Source of the DNA: Sordariomycetes sp. S80-01Y
Taxonomy: Eukaryota > Ascomycota > Sordariomycetes
Assembly (NCBI GenBank): GCA_037042185.1
Contig: JAXQJY010000020.1
Span: 744,001 to 808,000 of the forward strand
Reading direction: 5' to 3'
DNA length: 64,000 nucleotides
Shown one piece after another: positions 11,190 through 22,128 of this stretch (position 1 is its first letter; every line of letters starts with the position of its first letter). Under the pieces are notes generated by a model. The model was given only the letters and a program-made list of their open reading frames with translations, was not told where the DNA came from and did not search any database. Position numbers and translations under genes: made by a program.

Positions 11190-13124
11190 ACAATCCGCGC
11201 TTCCATTTCATGCAGGCGAAATTAGTTTTGCGCACGAGAAAAGATAAGCAGAGCTTCGGAACCTAGTCATAAGTAACATGAGTCCCGCGGACATGCCACG
11301 ATAACTTACAGACTCTATGCTTGACTGTCCAATGCTACGGAGATTTCTAACGCCGAAAGGCCCCGCTACGAGAATCTTGGTTTCCCGTACTCACAGCTGC
11401 TAACCATACACTATAGCTTTATATCACTGAATCAGAAAGCCCGTCTTATAAAGTTGTCGAGGTAGTGACAAAGGTGGATCTCCAGCTAGCCCCCGTCGTC
11501 GACATTAAGTTAAATAAGTCCGATATGGTGGACTATATTAATATATTTTAAGCCTTAGTTGGTTTGTAAGAGGTACTTCAAGAAATGCAGCAGGGAGAGC
11601 CCTATGCAACATAGCGAAAATCTTTTAAAGCACAGGATAGCCATCCTCAACCCGGCTCTAAAAAGTGTGGATCTTTGTGACGTACTGTTAAGCCTGCATG
11701 CTTCGACGATATGGTCTTTAGCTGCAGGGGACGTCAACCACTGCCAGCAGTAGGGCTTTTTAGCTACACCGTCCTCGAGGAAGTTTGCTTACTTGAACAG
11801 CATGGCCCAATTTTCTGATGTTTCCGTTAGGTGTGTTGGATGAAGATAGCTTACAAACATCCGGCGCCATGCGCTATGCTGACAGATGCGAAACAGTTTA
11901 GTTCGCTATCGCTCTTGCTCATCTTGGGCCCCGGCCCCTCTGGGATTATCCGACATCCAGGTATAGTTGGTGAGTAGTCTCCGGTTCACCCCACCGCTAA
12001 CCCTCCTAGGCGCCTAGCTTTGAAACCAACCGCTTTGTCCTCATACATACTTTCAAATGCTGTTGAAACCTCACCTTTCAAATGGTGCGGATCCTGTTCA
12101 ATGGCTGCCACGAGAAAGCAATACTCCTGGAGCAGACCGCAAGTTTCTGAAGCTGGCTTGCAAGCCAAGAGAAAGGAAAAGAGAGGATACTGTCCGCAAG
12201 ATATATGCCATAGCACTAAGGGAGGTCTACCCTCGGGGCTGACATACATCCACGCGATGCCATGTAAGGTACTCCTCTATTAGTGCCGATGGAACCAACT
12301 TGTCTTGGCACTTGTTAGCGACATATATGGATCGAGACTAGATTGCGGGGTTAGGCACTCCGTCCGCCACACTAGCCGTAACAGCCACTCCTGAGACTTT
12401 CTAGGGGTGCATTGGGCAGGTGGAGGGTTGCAGTCATCTGCACGCTCTTCGTTGGCCCCAGATGACTGCAGGAGACGCAGGCTCCTTCACGGACAAGTCT
12501 TCCCACTTGCCGCTTGAGGTTTACCGGTGCGGTAGCACAGGTCGGACTACCTGATGGGGGCTCCCGATCCACATAAAACGCCGAGTATGTAAAATTCATC
12601 ACCCTTTCCTATGGGCATTTTGGAGTTTCATTCGGCAAAACGAGATATCTGGAGACGTACTTGGACAGGTGGACAAGATGGGGTTGTCTGTCACCGTACT
12701 CATGGGCTGACCGAAACGCCTTACCTCGATTTGCTGTGATGCTCTCTCCCCTTGCGGCTTTTCGGCGCTCACTAGGAATAGACATGCAGTTGAAATCAGA
12801 TGTAATACATTAGCGAAAGACTCCATGTCATTCCTCTCAACCTCGGAGCCGGAGAATACGAACAAGGACTTCATATCATTGGCTTGGGAGCGCCTTCCGT
12901 ATAACGTTGGCCGAGGTTCCAAACAATGTCGAAAGAGGTGATGTCAAGCTATTTTATTCCGACGCTCAATGGCGCCTCGCTACTTCCTTCGCGTGTATGT
13001 TACGTTGCAGCTGTCACGGCGACTACCGACGATGCACGGTAGGGGACTTCTTAAGGCTGCCATCCGCCCGGTAAAGAAGTATGTTGGGTTTCTGTATTGA
13101 GTCGGAATTCAAATATTCTGCATA
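11190..13124. other. Long intergenic region, no gene seen
   Basis: Nearly 2 kb without a supported gene. Short frames on both strands lack domain features. Near 11530-11550 there is a short TA-rich patch. Confidence 0.5.
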
Positions 13125-14089
13125 ATGTATCTTCACTTCACTTTTGTTATTTCTTCCCTCACGCTGCTTCTGGACGGAGTGACGGCAGCAGTAATCAAGC
13201 GCCGCGCTTCAGCAGGATGCGGCCGATCCCATAACTTCATTGGGGAGTCGCGAGAATTCAGCTTCGAGAGCAGTGGCGGTACAAGAACTTACCGAATTCA
13301 TTTGCCGTCGGGCTACAACGTGAACGAAGCGCAGCCTTTACTTTTGGCGTACCATGGGTCCGGGGGGAACCCGGCGAGCTTCGAGGCGGAGACCGGGTTT
13401 TCTGACGAGAGCCTCAACCCGGACATGATCACAGTGTATCCAGCTGGAGTCAACGTAAGCGTTAGGCGTAAGATTAATTGACACCCTGTCCGCTAAACAA
13501 TTGCCAGGGAAACTGGCAGGGGCCGTCGTACGCTACGCCGGGAGTGAGCGACAAGGTTTTCACCACGGATCTGGTCAACCGCATCAAGGATAACTATTGT
13601 GTTGACGAAACCCGGGTCTATGCCACAGGAAACTCCAACGGAGGCGGGTTTGTTGGCACTCTCGCCTGCTCTCCGGGACATGGTGGGCAATTCGCGGCCT
13701 TCGCTCCAGTTGCCGCGGCCCTGTACACTGACGTCAATGGAGACGATCAGTGTACCCCAGCCCGTTCCCCACTGCCGATCATGGAGACACACGGCACCGC
13801 AGACCCGACCATCCCGTACAACGGGACCCCTGACGGACGAGGCGGGCCTCTTCCTGCCATCCCCGAATGGCTCGGACGCTGGGCTGCTCGAAACGGCTGC
13901 ACTGGATCAACAACGACAGATCGCGGTAATGGTGTCAGCGACCAGAGTTGGACGTGTGCTGGCATTGACGGGTTGCTCCGACACATCAAAATTGAGGGTC
14001 ATGACCATAGCTACCCGGGAGCCGGCAACGGACAGATCTACATCACGCCGGTCATCCTCGAATTCCTATCGGCAAACTACAGGTCTTGA
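13125..14089 (+). CDS. Secreted feruloyl esterase (FaeC-like, CE1-type alpha/beta hydrolase)
   Basis: Two exons, 13125-13454 and 13508-14089, joined in phase 0, giving 303 aa. The first 21 residues form a signal peptide (FVISSLTLLLDGVTAA), followed by a basic KRR that could be a processing site. The hydrolase core has the oxyanion segment LLLAYHGSGGNP, the strand MITVYPAGVN joined by splicing to GNWQGPSYATPGV, the nucleophile elbow GNSNGGG with Ser at about 153, the acid region ETHGTADPTIPYNG and the catalytic His region IEGHDHSYPG near the C-terminus. This is the arrangement of fungal feruloyl esterases C, which release ferulate esterified to arabinoxylan or pectin in the secreted plant-wall-degrading set. 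Acetylxylan esterase is the alternative within CE1. No carbohydrate-binding module is attached. Unlinked to the terpene gene by function. Confidence 0.85.
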
Positions 14090-15528
14090 TCCAGCGCTTG
14101 CAAGAAAGCTCACTCTCGCCTGTCGATGCTCTCTTGAAGGACAAAATACTTTCCCTCTTGATCAGAGTTCGACAGCCGCTTCTGCAACAAGGAAGGCCAG
14201 GGGAAAGAAATAAAATTGAAAATAGAAGAAATTGGTAGTTTGCTGGGGCTTGTAGCACACACGTCGTGTGGACCACTCCGGATTACGAAGATGTCCTCAA
14301 TGAGCAACGAGTCGAAATCTCCAATTTGCTCGCCACCGATCTTAGACATTTGGATTCTAGCAGCGTGATTCTGTGTTCAAAAATTCAACGGTGCACTGGT
14401 CTGGGGTAGTCGCGACTTGGAGCTCAACCACCAGGCGTTGAATCTGTTCTGTCGGCTACATTCAATCAATGCGAGTTGCTTGCCAACTTCGGATTACGAT
14501 CCTGTAGAATCATGACCGTAGGGAACTTATGATCACTGGGAGCCTGGGATTGATAGGTCAGCGGTCGTCTAAGCCAAGTTAGAGGGCGGACTTAAAATCT
14601 ACCGCTCCTTGGTGTCGGTCCCCAAACGCAAGGGCCCAATGCGCATAAGATGTACCCTGAATTGGCTGCGATCCTGGCGTGCGGCTTTCTCCAAGTAAGT
14701 GCAATTTCTTGAGTTCAATCTTGCCATTCAACGTCGGTCGGAGCGTTCTCCTCAGCTTACAGCAGGTCTGTACTGTCTTCAGCCGTTACTCAGGCTCAAG
14801 TTGGCCAATAACCATCGCTGCACGGACTTGCTTCACCGAGTTTGAGTGTAAATAGCACGTTGATTCGAGAAAATTATCTGCACTGGGCCTGTATTCCAAA
14901 TATCTCGCGCCGTTTGTGTCCACAGTCTGCAATCGCGTGCTACAAACAGTTCATGAGTGGTGGATCGCAGTCTACATTGTTCTGTGGGCAGGCATCTAGA
15001 AAGCATGACGCTCACAGAACTCTGCGAAGACCTTCTACTATAGCATTTTTAGCTTCAAAGGCAAGTTCGAAGCGACCCTACCAAACTTCACTTTTCCATC
15101 AATGGCTTTGATGATGGGCCCATGCACTTCAACTTCATTGTCGATTTTGGCCAAAACAACTACAGAACTTCTCCTGGTCGATTTTCAAGTGTCCTAACTG
15201 TTCTTTACGCGATGAGAGAGATCGAGAGCTTGTTAGGGAGCTTGCGTGTTTATGAAGGTTTCACGAGCTTAGCCCGGAGAGGCAGCAGGTGCGATTGGTG
15301 AAACCATACATCATGCACCTAACCACGTGGAAGGCTGAGAGTTGAAAGCTCAATTCAAAAAGATTAATGAAACTTGCTGAGATCAGAGACTACATTCGTG
15401 TGAAAGCAATAGTGAAGAGCGAAGTGAACATGGGTTCGACTGCCCCCGCTTTCCCGTCCAGTCCCAGAACACGCAATAGAGTACCCGGGCCAACTTTATC
15501 GACGTGAGCTCTCCGTTCAGAAGGTTGC
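14090..15528. other. Convergent intergenic region, no gene seen
   Basis: No supported gene. The coding-like frame running from the esterase past 14089 is an off-frame shadow of that gene. Confidence 0.5.
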
Positions 15529-17481
15529 TCATGACCCCTGTCCGAGCTCGCTCCTCGACAGGACCCCATCCAGTACTTGCATGAGCCTGCGGGTACAGTT
15601 GCGTACAAGGCTTATCGATCTCCAAGCAACGAATCTGTCAGGTCTAACCAGAACGCAACCATCGTCTCCGACCCCTCTCAAAGTGTGCCAGTCTCTGTGA
15701 ACGTCAATGTAATCCAGTCCGGCGCCAATCCCAAAGCAGTTGACAGGTATGCCGGTTTTCTCGCGGATTTCACGGGCGGCAGCTCGCCAAGCCTCGCCAC
15801 CAACGCCTGTAATAAGACAGAAGCTACCCTTGCCAGCGAGATCCAGCGTCGATCTCATCTGCCCTCGGGATGGAACATCAATCCATGCGTGGGGCAACCG
15901 ACTTCCGGGATATGAGAGTACTTGGACTTCCACAATCGGGTCGCCGCTCAGGGTCGGTTTTGGGGAGATCTCATCCTCGGTGCAGATTGCACTAGAGCTG
16001 TACCAGTGGTTGTGAGCGAGACCAAGGCTTTCCACTTCCTGTCTTTTGGTCTCCAGAGCGCGGTGAAGCTTTGCGCGGCGGGCTGATCCAGCGGCAGATC
16101 CGACTGCCAACTCAGAGACTTGTTTAAGTCCTTCCTCAGGTGAGGTAGCTAACATCCCTAGGGCTTCCCAAACGTCATTGTTAGCCCGGAGCTGCATGTT
16201 TGATTCTTTGACGAGCATTTGACCGATTGGTCGACGCTCCACAGTAAACGTATCCAGGAGGCCACGACCTGCCAGGCCCTTGGAAACATAGGCAATCTTC
16301 CAAGCCAAGTTGTACGCATCCTGGATACAGGTGTTGCTACCGAGGCCGTATGTGGGAGGATGGCGATGAGCTGCATCACCAAGGATAAAAGCGTTAGATC
16401 CTCTCTTGCTGTATTCCGTGGCTACGGAGTCACGGGCAGACCAAGGATCCAAGGCCAGAACCTCAATGTTGAGGCTGTCATCGCCGACCATCTCTCGGAC
16501 GCAGGCAACGGTTCTCAGGTCGTCCTTTTCCATTCCTTCGAAGGGGTTGCTTCCACCAGGCCCAGACGCAACCACGACCCATTCAGTCCACGGCCGAACT
16601 AGGCGCAAGAGGCCAAAGATGCCCGGGAAGACAGAATTGTCGGGCTTGACGATCCAATTAAGAGATGCCTGGCGCTCTTCAATCGCATACTTTGTAAGAT
16701 CGGCCCGTATGAGGATATTGCAGGCCCTAACACCGACCGGATTGGTCACGTACTCGAAGTGGAGGGATCGCGGAACCACTCGTCGGCGCCAAAGAGGTAG
16801 TTGGACCGGACAGGAAAAGTCTGTTCGGTGATGTGGTCGCGCAGGGTGCAGATAAAACCTTGCGTTCCGGGATATTCTCCCGTTGTTTCGATGCTGACCA
16901 CTTCAGTAGAGAATCTGGTCTTGAAGTTATGATGGGAGGCATAACGGCCAAGAATTGGCTCCAGATATCGTTGGGGAAGGTCGATATATTCACAAGGCGT
17001 GATCTCCTTCAATCTTCCCTACCAAACATGACCACGTCGGCGACAGTTTCAAAATATCAATATCGCATGGAACTTACTGCGACAGAGGGTCTCTCCCCGA
17101 ATGCGGCAACACGGCCGTATTCTTCTCCATTGAAGCTCCGAGAGAAGCGCATGGAGAGTGCACGGGGACCTCGGATTCCAAGACGAAGCGCTTCTTCCTC
17201 AAGGTCAATGTCGCGAAGGCATTCTATAACGGGTCAGGCTGTAAATACAAGAGTGTACTGACAGAGCAATCGAATACCCAGCGCGAAAGGGTTGAACCCG
17301 TGAGCTCTGGGGGTATACGCCGTCACGGGCTCTTTGGATACTACCAGGCCGCTTAAACCTGATTGAGATATTTAGCAAAGGGTTGGGAGTTAGATGCCAT
17401 GGGCGGTACCGTTTTGGCCCAGAAAAGCAAGCTAGCGTCGGCAGGACCAGCGCCAACAATGAGTATATCGGTTTGCACCAT
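15529..17481 (-). pseudogene. FAD-dependent monooxygenase (aromatic hydroxylase family) with two frameshifts
   Basis: The family is the flavin hydroxylases that use FAD and NAD(P)H to hydroxylate small aromatic or polyketide-like substrates. The minus-strand model has exons 17481-17410, 17358-17278, 17223-17078 and 17018-15529. The N-terminus has the dinucleotide fold start DILIVGAGPAD; the third glycine of GxGxxG is replaced by Asp at residue 15. Downstream the sequence is family-like: GLVVSKEPVTAYTPRAHGFN, ALSMRFSRSFNGEEYGR, the YLFGAD segment and the second FAD motif GDAAHRHPPTYGLGSN, then the thioredoxin-like C-terminal domain. Two breaks are visible. Near 17428 one base seems missing, since the frame that reaches the splice site and rejoins the homologous sequence is shifted. 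Near 16780, right after FGAD, the frame changes and the expected glycine/arginine/serine loop is absent. Sequencing errors could explain the frameshifts but not easily the Gly-to-Asp change. Confidence 0.75.
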
Positions 17482-19061
17482 GGTATACATGTCGCGTGTT
17501 GATTGGTTTCAGTGCATACAAGAATTTCGAGAGAGTCAGACATCTACAATATATTTATATTCATATTTGGCGGCAAACTGAAAAGCGAACACCGCTATGC
17601 CACCGCGGGCTCTGTGGACGAGGCGCGAGACCGGAGGATGGGGACTTCTCGAAGTGCCGCCATTCGCCGGGGAAGTGGATCTCCTTCTTGACTTGCATTT
17701 CTCGATATAGGCCGCATTCCCCTCAACTACCGTCCCCCACGTCTTCCCGCCATAGCGCCATGAGCTTGATTTCTTATGCTTGTTTTTAGTTTGCATTTCA
17801 TGTCTTTTTTCTTCTACCTTTCATCTTCTCGCAATTAAGCGTTAGGCTCGCATGAATGTCAACACTTAGTACACTCGAGATACCTCAATACGCTTTTGAT
17901 CATTTGTTCCAAGTAGTCCTGACTCCTGGCCTTGTCTCAGCTGCGGATTAAATGGCCGATTCTCATTTCTCGGTATGTCTTATTTCTTGCATCAGCTCTT
18001 TGCCTTATTCAGATCTATTCCTACATTTGGCTACAGCGCCGCTTGTGGACCAGTCCCAGGACCATGTGGTTGCTCCCGCCTCGTTTACCATATTGGCCTA
18101 AAAAGAAGCAAGAAGACCCAGAGTAAAAGCGTCATTTACTAGCGTCGACCCAGGAAAAGATTCAGAGCTACATTTCCAAGGCGAAGAAAGGACGGGCTAG
18201 ACCTACCCAAGCGGCGCTATTGCCGTTTTATTCAACCGTGAACCTTGTCATGGCGGTAAAACATCACAACCATGTACGTGTATCTCCAATGCAAAGAAGG
18301 ATGATATTAGCATATTCTCAAAAGCCTTGAAGTAAACTTTGTCCGAATTCATAGAACCATCTAAAAAGAATAACTTTCGTAGCGTTAGTAAAGGGCTTCT
18401 CAAGGAGATAATTCGAGGTGCTTGGTCGTCAGATCAGTCTCGACCAGGACATTAGGTGAAAATTCATCTTCACACCAGCCAGAACGCGTCACTCTGAGCG
18501 AGTGATGATAGGTGACTGAAGTCAAGAGTCTAGGAATACGATATGATACACACACGAAGCTATACAATAGCGATTAGCTCCTCCTGCACGAGATACTGGT
18601 TCTTTTCAGCGATCACTTTGATCTTGCTTGCCATCCAAATTACGACGTAGCATTGCCACTCACGACGGTGGGAGCCTTCATTTATGGCTTTGTCGATCAA
18701 AAGAAAGAAAGCAACAAGGCAATAAACGTAAGCAAAATTCAAAAAGAAGAGACGACGGCGCGCTCCTTGCACCGAAAACATCCATTCTGAAAGAGATACA
18801 CTCAGAGCTATCATGGGTCTCTAAGGTTGAAGATAGCCCTGTAAGGCAATTCTGTTACGGAAGTCACGGGAAAATTGCTCGCTCACAAAATTGGCTATTA
18901 TGGGCGATGAGCTTTGGGAAGCGGTTATCTTGTTTTGGACGTGAAGTCTACAGAGCACAGAGGACTGGACATTCTGTGCAGTTCTAAATTAAGACCAAGC
19001 GGTACGTAATCCCCCGAAACCTTAAAAATGAGTTTTTGAATATTCTCCCTTGAGTTTCCCC
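17482..19061. other. Intergenic, no gene seen
   Basis: No supported gene. It includes pyrimidine-rich stretches near 17790-17840. Short frames around 18560-18990 lack domain features. Confidence 0.5.
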
Positions 19062-19976
19062 TCAGATCCGGGGGTTATTCTCTCTGAAGAACTCTTCTAA
19101 GCTTTTCCATTTCAGGTCGGGGTAACGTCCGTTATCTAGCGGGTCGTTCTTTCCATCTCCGGACATCATGTTCTCCATGTACTGCATTGCTTGCCAGGTA
19201 GGCATCAACTCGTCCTCCCCGCCGAGAAGGCGCATGGCCCGAATCGTCGCCTTCACCACGGCAGGCGGACCCATCCATTTGACAGTGTACTGATGACCTG
19301 TCACCTTCGTCTGTGCATCAGCCATATCCTGAGCACTGGTGACTGTGCTGGCGATGCGGAGGAAATGCGGTGCTGGATTTGGATCGACGGCCACAGCAGC
19401 AGTGTAAGCAGCAGTATCGGCCATAGTCGTGAAGTCAAGGGGCTGCGTTGGCTGACCAATGTAAGGAACTCTACGGGTCTTGTGGTCGATCATGGGGCCA
19501 TGACCTGCCAGTAAATCCATAAAAGCTCCGTTTAGAATGCTTGTCCACGAGATTCCAGACTCTTCGAGTTTCTTATGAAATTCCCGACGGAGGTCAAGGT
19601 TGCGATTTGACCCGGGGTTTGTCTTGGTGAAGTCCAAAGAGAAGTCAGAAGGTATAAAACGTAGCACACCTGCAGCTTTAGACGCGTCGAGCAAGTCGCC
19701 TTGAGCGCCGTGCATCACGTTCTCGAGGCCCTGTAGACTAGACACAACGGCCATAGCTCCAGCAAGCTCGCGAGTCAAGATAGGTATATTCGAGAGGTCC
19801 ATCGGCACAATGGTCGCCCCTGCCTTGGCTATGTCTTCAGTGCGAGAAGCACTCGTGTTCGGGCGGACAAGAGCTTTAACAACGACCCCACGAGCCAGAA
19901 CAGCCTTGGTTATCAGCTTCCCAAGTGCGCCGGTGGCGCCAGCAACGACGACGAAGCCCGTCTTTGTTGTCATCAT
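19062..19976 (-). CDS. NmrA-like / isoflavone-reductase-type NAD(P)-binding protein
   Basis: Single exon, 304 aa. The N-terminus is a Rossmann fold start, VVVAGATGALGKLITKAVL, fitting the GxxGxxG NAD(P)H motif of the atypical SDR NmrA/isoflavone-reductase group. Other family marks are the VKALVRPNT strand, the mid-protein GVLRFIPSDFSLDF, the SILNGAFMDLL substrate-loop segment and a C-terminal helix ending WKSLEEFFREN. Members either reduce phenylpropanoid-like or other small substrates or act as redox sensors; which applies here cannot be told. The ATG at 19976 is preceded by a second-residue Met; either could start. A TATA-like element lies about 90 bp upstream. The gene looks intact. Confidence 0.85.
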   Translation of the reverse strand: MMTTKTGFVVVAGATGALGKLITKAVLARGVVVKALVRPNTSASRTEDIAKAGATIVPMDLSNIPILTRELAGAMAVVSSLQGLENVMHGAQGDLLDASKAAGVLRFIPSDFSLDFTKTNPGSNRNLDLRREFHKKLEESGISWTSILNGAFMDLLAGHGPMIDHKTRRVPYIGQPTQPLDFTTMADTAAYTAAVAVDPNPAPHFLRIASTVTSAQDMADAQTKVTGHQYTVKWMGPPAVVKATIRAMRLLGGEDELMPTWQAMQYMENMMSGDGKNDPLDNGRYPDLKWKSLEEFFRENNPRI

Positions 19977-20061
19977 GTGTCGAATTTCAGGGCAGTAAAA
20001 TGTAGGATAATTCGCAATGAGAAGTTGGAGGTAATGGTCGCCGTATTTTCTGGTGATGTGT

Positions 20062-20068
20062 TATATAA
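20062..20068 (-). promoter_or_regulatory. TATA-like element of the NmrA-like gene
   Basis: TATATAA, palindromic at its core, about 90 bp upstream of the start codon at 19976, the usual distance for a fungal TATA box. Confidence 0.4.
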
Positions 20069-21286
20069 ATTGGGGAGAACCTCGATGTAAATGCGTTCTG
20101 GTTGGGAATGCCACTGAATCGGGAAGGCGCTAACTCCGGGTTCGCTATGTCGAGAGGGGTCCGCTCGCCAAGTTCTGGAGCCGATTACAAGGTTGCGGAC
20201 ATAGAATCCGTCCTCTGCACAAGATGGATGGAACTCCGCAATGTAACTACGGCGATGGAGTCGATGACGACTACAATATCGGATGATACAGCCTCAACAG
20301 CGGAGATTCTATATTGGCCCCTCTGATATCGACTCTCCGGGCATCCTCGGAGATAACGGGTACCTTTTAGGGGACTTGGGTTGCTTTGAGGAGGGTTGCC
20401 CCCACTCCGTCGGCAGTCGGTGGCCCGAGACCAATCTACAAGACAATCTGTCAATGGGTCATCCCGCGCGCGGCTCACAATACTTGGCAACCTCAGCGGG
20501 CGTAACTTCGAGAAGCTCGAACTTAGGGGCTGTGTAATATAATATACCAAGACAGTAGGGTCTGCTATCGCTTGCCTCACGGTCGTGTCCAAACTGAGTC
20601 CCAAATCATGAACAAAGGTTCTCATGTCTTTATGTTGTCTCCACTCAAGAGAAGTGATGGACGGACAACCAATGCATATGATTTCCTTGCGGATATACTA
20701 GATATAAGGAGCCACTTACGTGGTGGTAGTAGTTGCCCTCATCGCAGAGAAGCATCAAGCCCTCAAAATTGGCGATCAACGAGACAAACTAACTTCCCAA
20801 AGATGTCTTGGAACAAAGACGAGTAAGCAATTCACGAATGTGGTCATTCGCTTTCTTCGTTTTCGGGGACCTATGGATATTGGAAAGGTTTGCGACACAC
20901 TTAGGTCAGAAACGGCCGAACATCGGTCCGCTTGCCAAATTCGACTAGCCTCAGCCATTATTTTTAGGTTCCAATTCCAGTGCGTCGCCTCAGCCTGCCG
21001 ATCAGTGCCGCGTATGTGGGAACCGCCTCCAGCCGCATACAAGATCGCCGGCTTTCGTATAAGCCGTATCGACACAATGTCCCGACGAAAGAGATCCGAG
21101 ACTAGCAATGGCTGATGGACAATTCGCTTATCCTCCGATTTTTCAAAAGCGGATACCCAGCTGAATGAATCCACGTTGCATGATCGGCACTTTCGCAGCC
21201 GCTTCCACTAAATCAGGATCTCAGCTGCTGACTGACACCTGCCGCAGCTATCCCGAAAGTACACGACTCGCGAGCCCACGATCTGG

Positions 21287-21294
21287 TATAAATA
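21287..21294 (+). promoter_or_regulatory. TATA box of the NlpC/P60 gene
   Basis: TATAAATA about 90 bp upstream of the ATG at 21385. It also argues for the 21385 start rather than the in-frame ATG at 21310, which would sit about 16 bp after the TATA box. Confidence 0.5.
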
Positions 21295-21384
21295 CCGAGA
21301 CGATCGCGAATGTTTCCACTTCCTGAGGTGCACCACGCGTCGTTCTCAGCGAAGAAGAATATAGAAAATCACCCAACAGTCACC

Positions 21385-22128
21385 ATGCAGTTCAGGCTCC
21401 TTGCTATCACAGCGGTTCTGCCGCTTGTGAGCGCCTATCCCATCACTGTCGATGGGGTCAACTGCCGCGCTGGTCCTGGAACAGGTGAGAAAATTGTCAA
21501 GAAGTACGCCATCGGAACCGACGTCGATGTAATCTGCCAGCAACATGGCCAGATGATTGAGCACAACACCCTCTGGGACAAAACTGGCGATGACTGCTAT
21601 GTTTCCGACTACTACGTCAAAACCGGATCTGATAGTATGATCGCCGACTACTGCGACAATAGCTGGAAAGAGCCGGAGGACAGCTCCGAGTACAAGGGCA
21701 AGATCACTCGCAAGGAGATCATGGAGCGTGCCAATTTCTGGATCCAGCAGCATATTCCATACTCCATGACCGGCTATGAGCCTGATCACCTTGGCCGCGA
21801 CTACCGCACAGACTGTTCTGGCTTCATCTCCATGGCCTTCCATGCCGCACCCGCTTATTCCACCATCAATCTCCCAGACATTGCTCAATCCATAGAGTGG
21901 GGCGAGCTTAAGGAAGGAGACTTTGTGGGCACCCTAGGTGAGGGCACTGGAGGCAAGTACGGCCACGTCACCCTGTTCAAGTCCTGGGTCGACGACGAGC
22001 AGACAGTCTACAACACGGTCGAATGCAAAGGAACTGATGGCTGCGTCGAATACCAACGGGAGAAGGCCTGGACTAATTATGGGTACACATCGAAACCTTA
22101 CCGCTACACAAATGTTGAGGAAGAATGA
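21385..22128 (+). CDS. Secreted SH3-NlpC/P60 peptidoglycan hydrolase-like protein
   Basis: Single exon, 247 aa from 21385. Residues 1-17 are a signal peptide (RLLAITAVLPLVSA). Residues about 18-80 form a bacterial-type SH3 domain (VNCRAGPGTGEKIVKKYAIG), with cysteines that could pair. From about 108 a NlpC/P60 papain-like domain follows, with the nucleophile in DCSGFISMAFH (Cys144) and the general-base His in YGHVTLFKSW (His194), each at the expected spacing. In bacteria such enzymes cut gamma-D-Glu-meso-DAP or related stem-peptide bonds of peptidoglycan. In fungi, secreted versions are considered bacterial-wall-targeting enzymes of likely bacterial ancestry. The start after the TATA box gives a clean signal peptide. 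No intron is present, consistent with but not proof of horizontal origin. Confidence 0.88.
   Translation: MQFRLLAITAVLPLVSAYPITVDGVNCRAGPGTGEKIVKKYAIGTDVDVICQQHGQMIEHNTLWDKTGDDCYVSDYYVKTGSDSMIADYCDNSWKEPEDSSEYKGKITRKEIMERANFWIQQHIPYSMTGYEPDHLGRDYRTDCSGFISMAFHAAPAYSTINLPDIAQSIEWGELKEGDFVGTLGEGTGGKYGHVTLFKSWVDDEQTVYNTVECKGTDGCVEYQREKAWTNYGYTSKPYRYTNVEEE

Larger units (their letters stand above)
19977..21384. other. Divergent intergenic region, no gene seen
   Basis: About 1.4 kb between the NmrA-like gene and the NlpC/P60 gene. Apart from the TATA-like elements at both ends nothing was recognised. Confidence 0.5.

Noticed and set aside
13599-14213. 204-codon plus-strand frame overlapping the feruloyl esterase
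   Set aside because: Off-frame shadow of the esterase exon; the catalytic motifs lie in the other frame.
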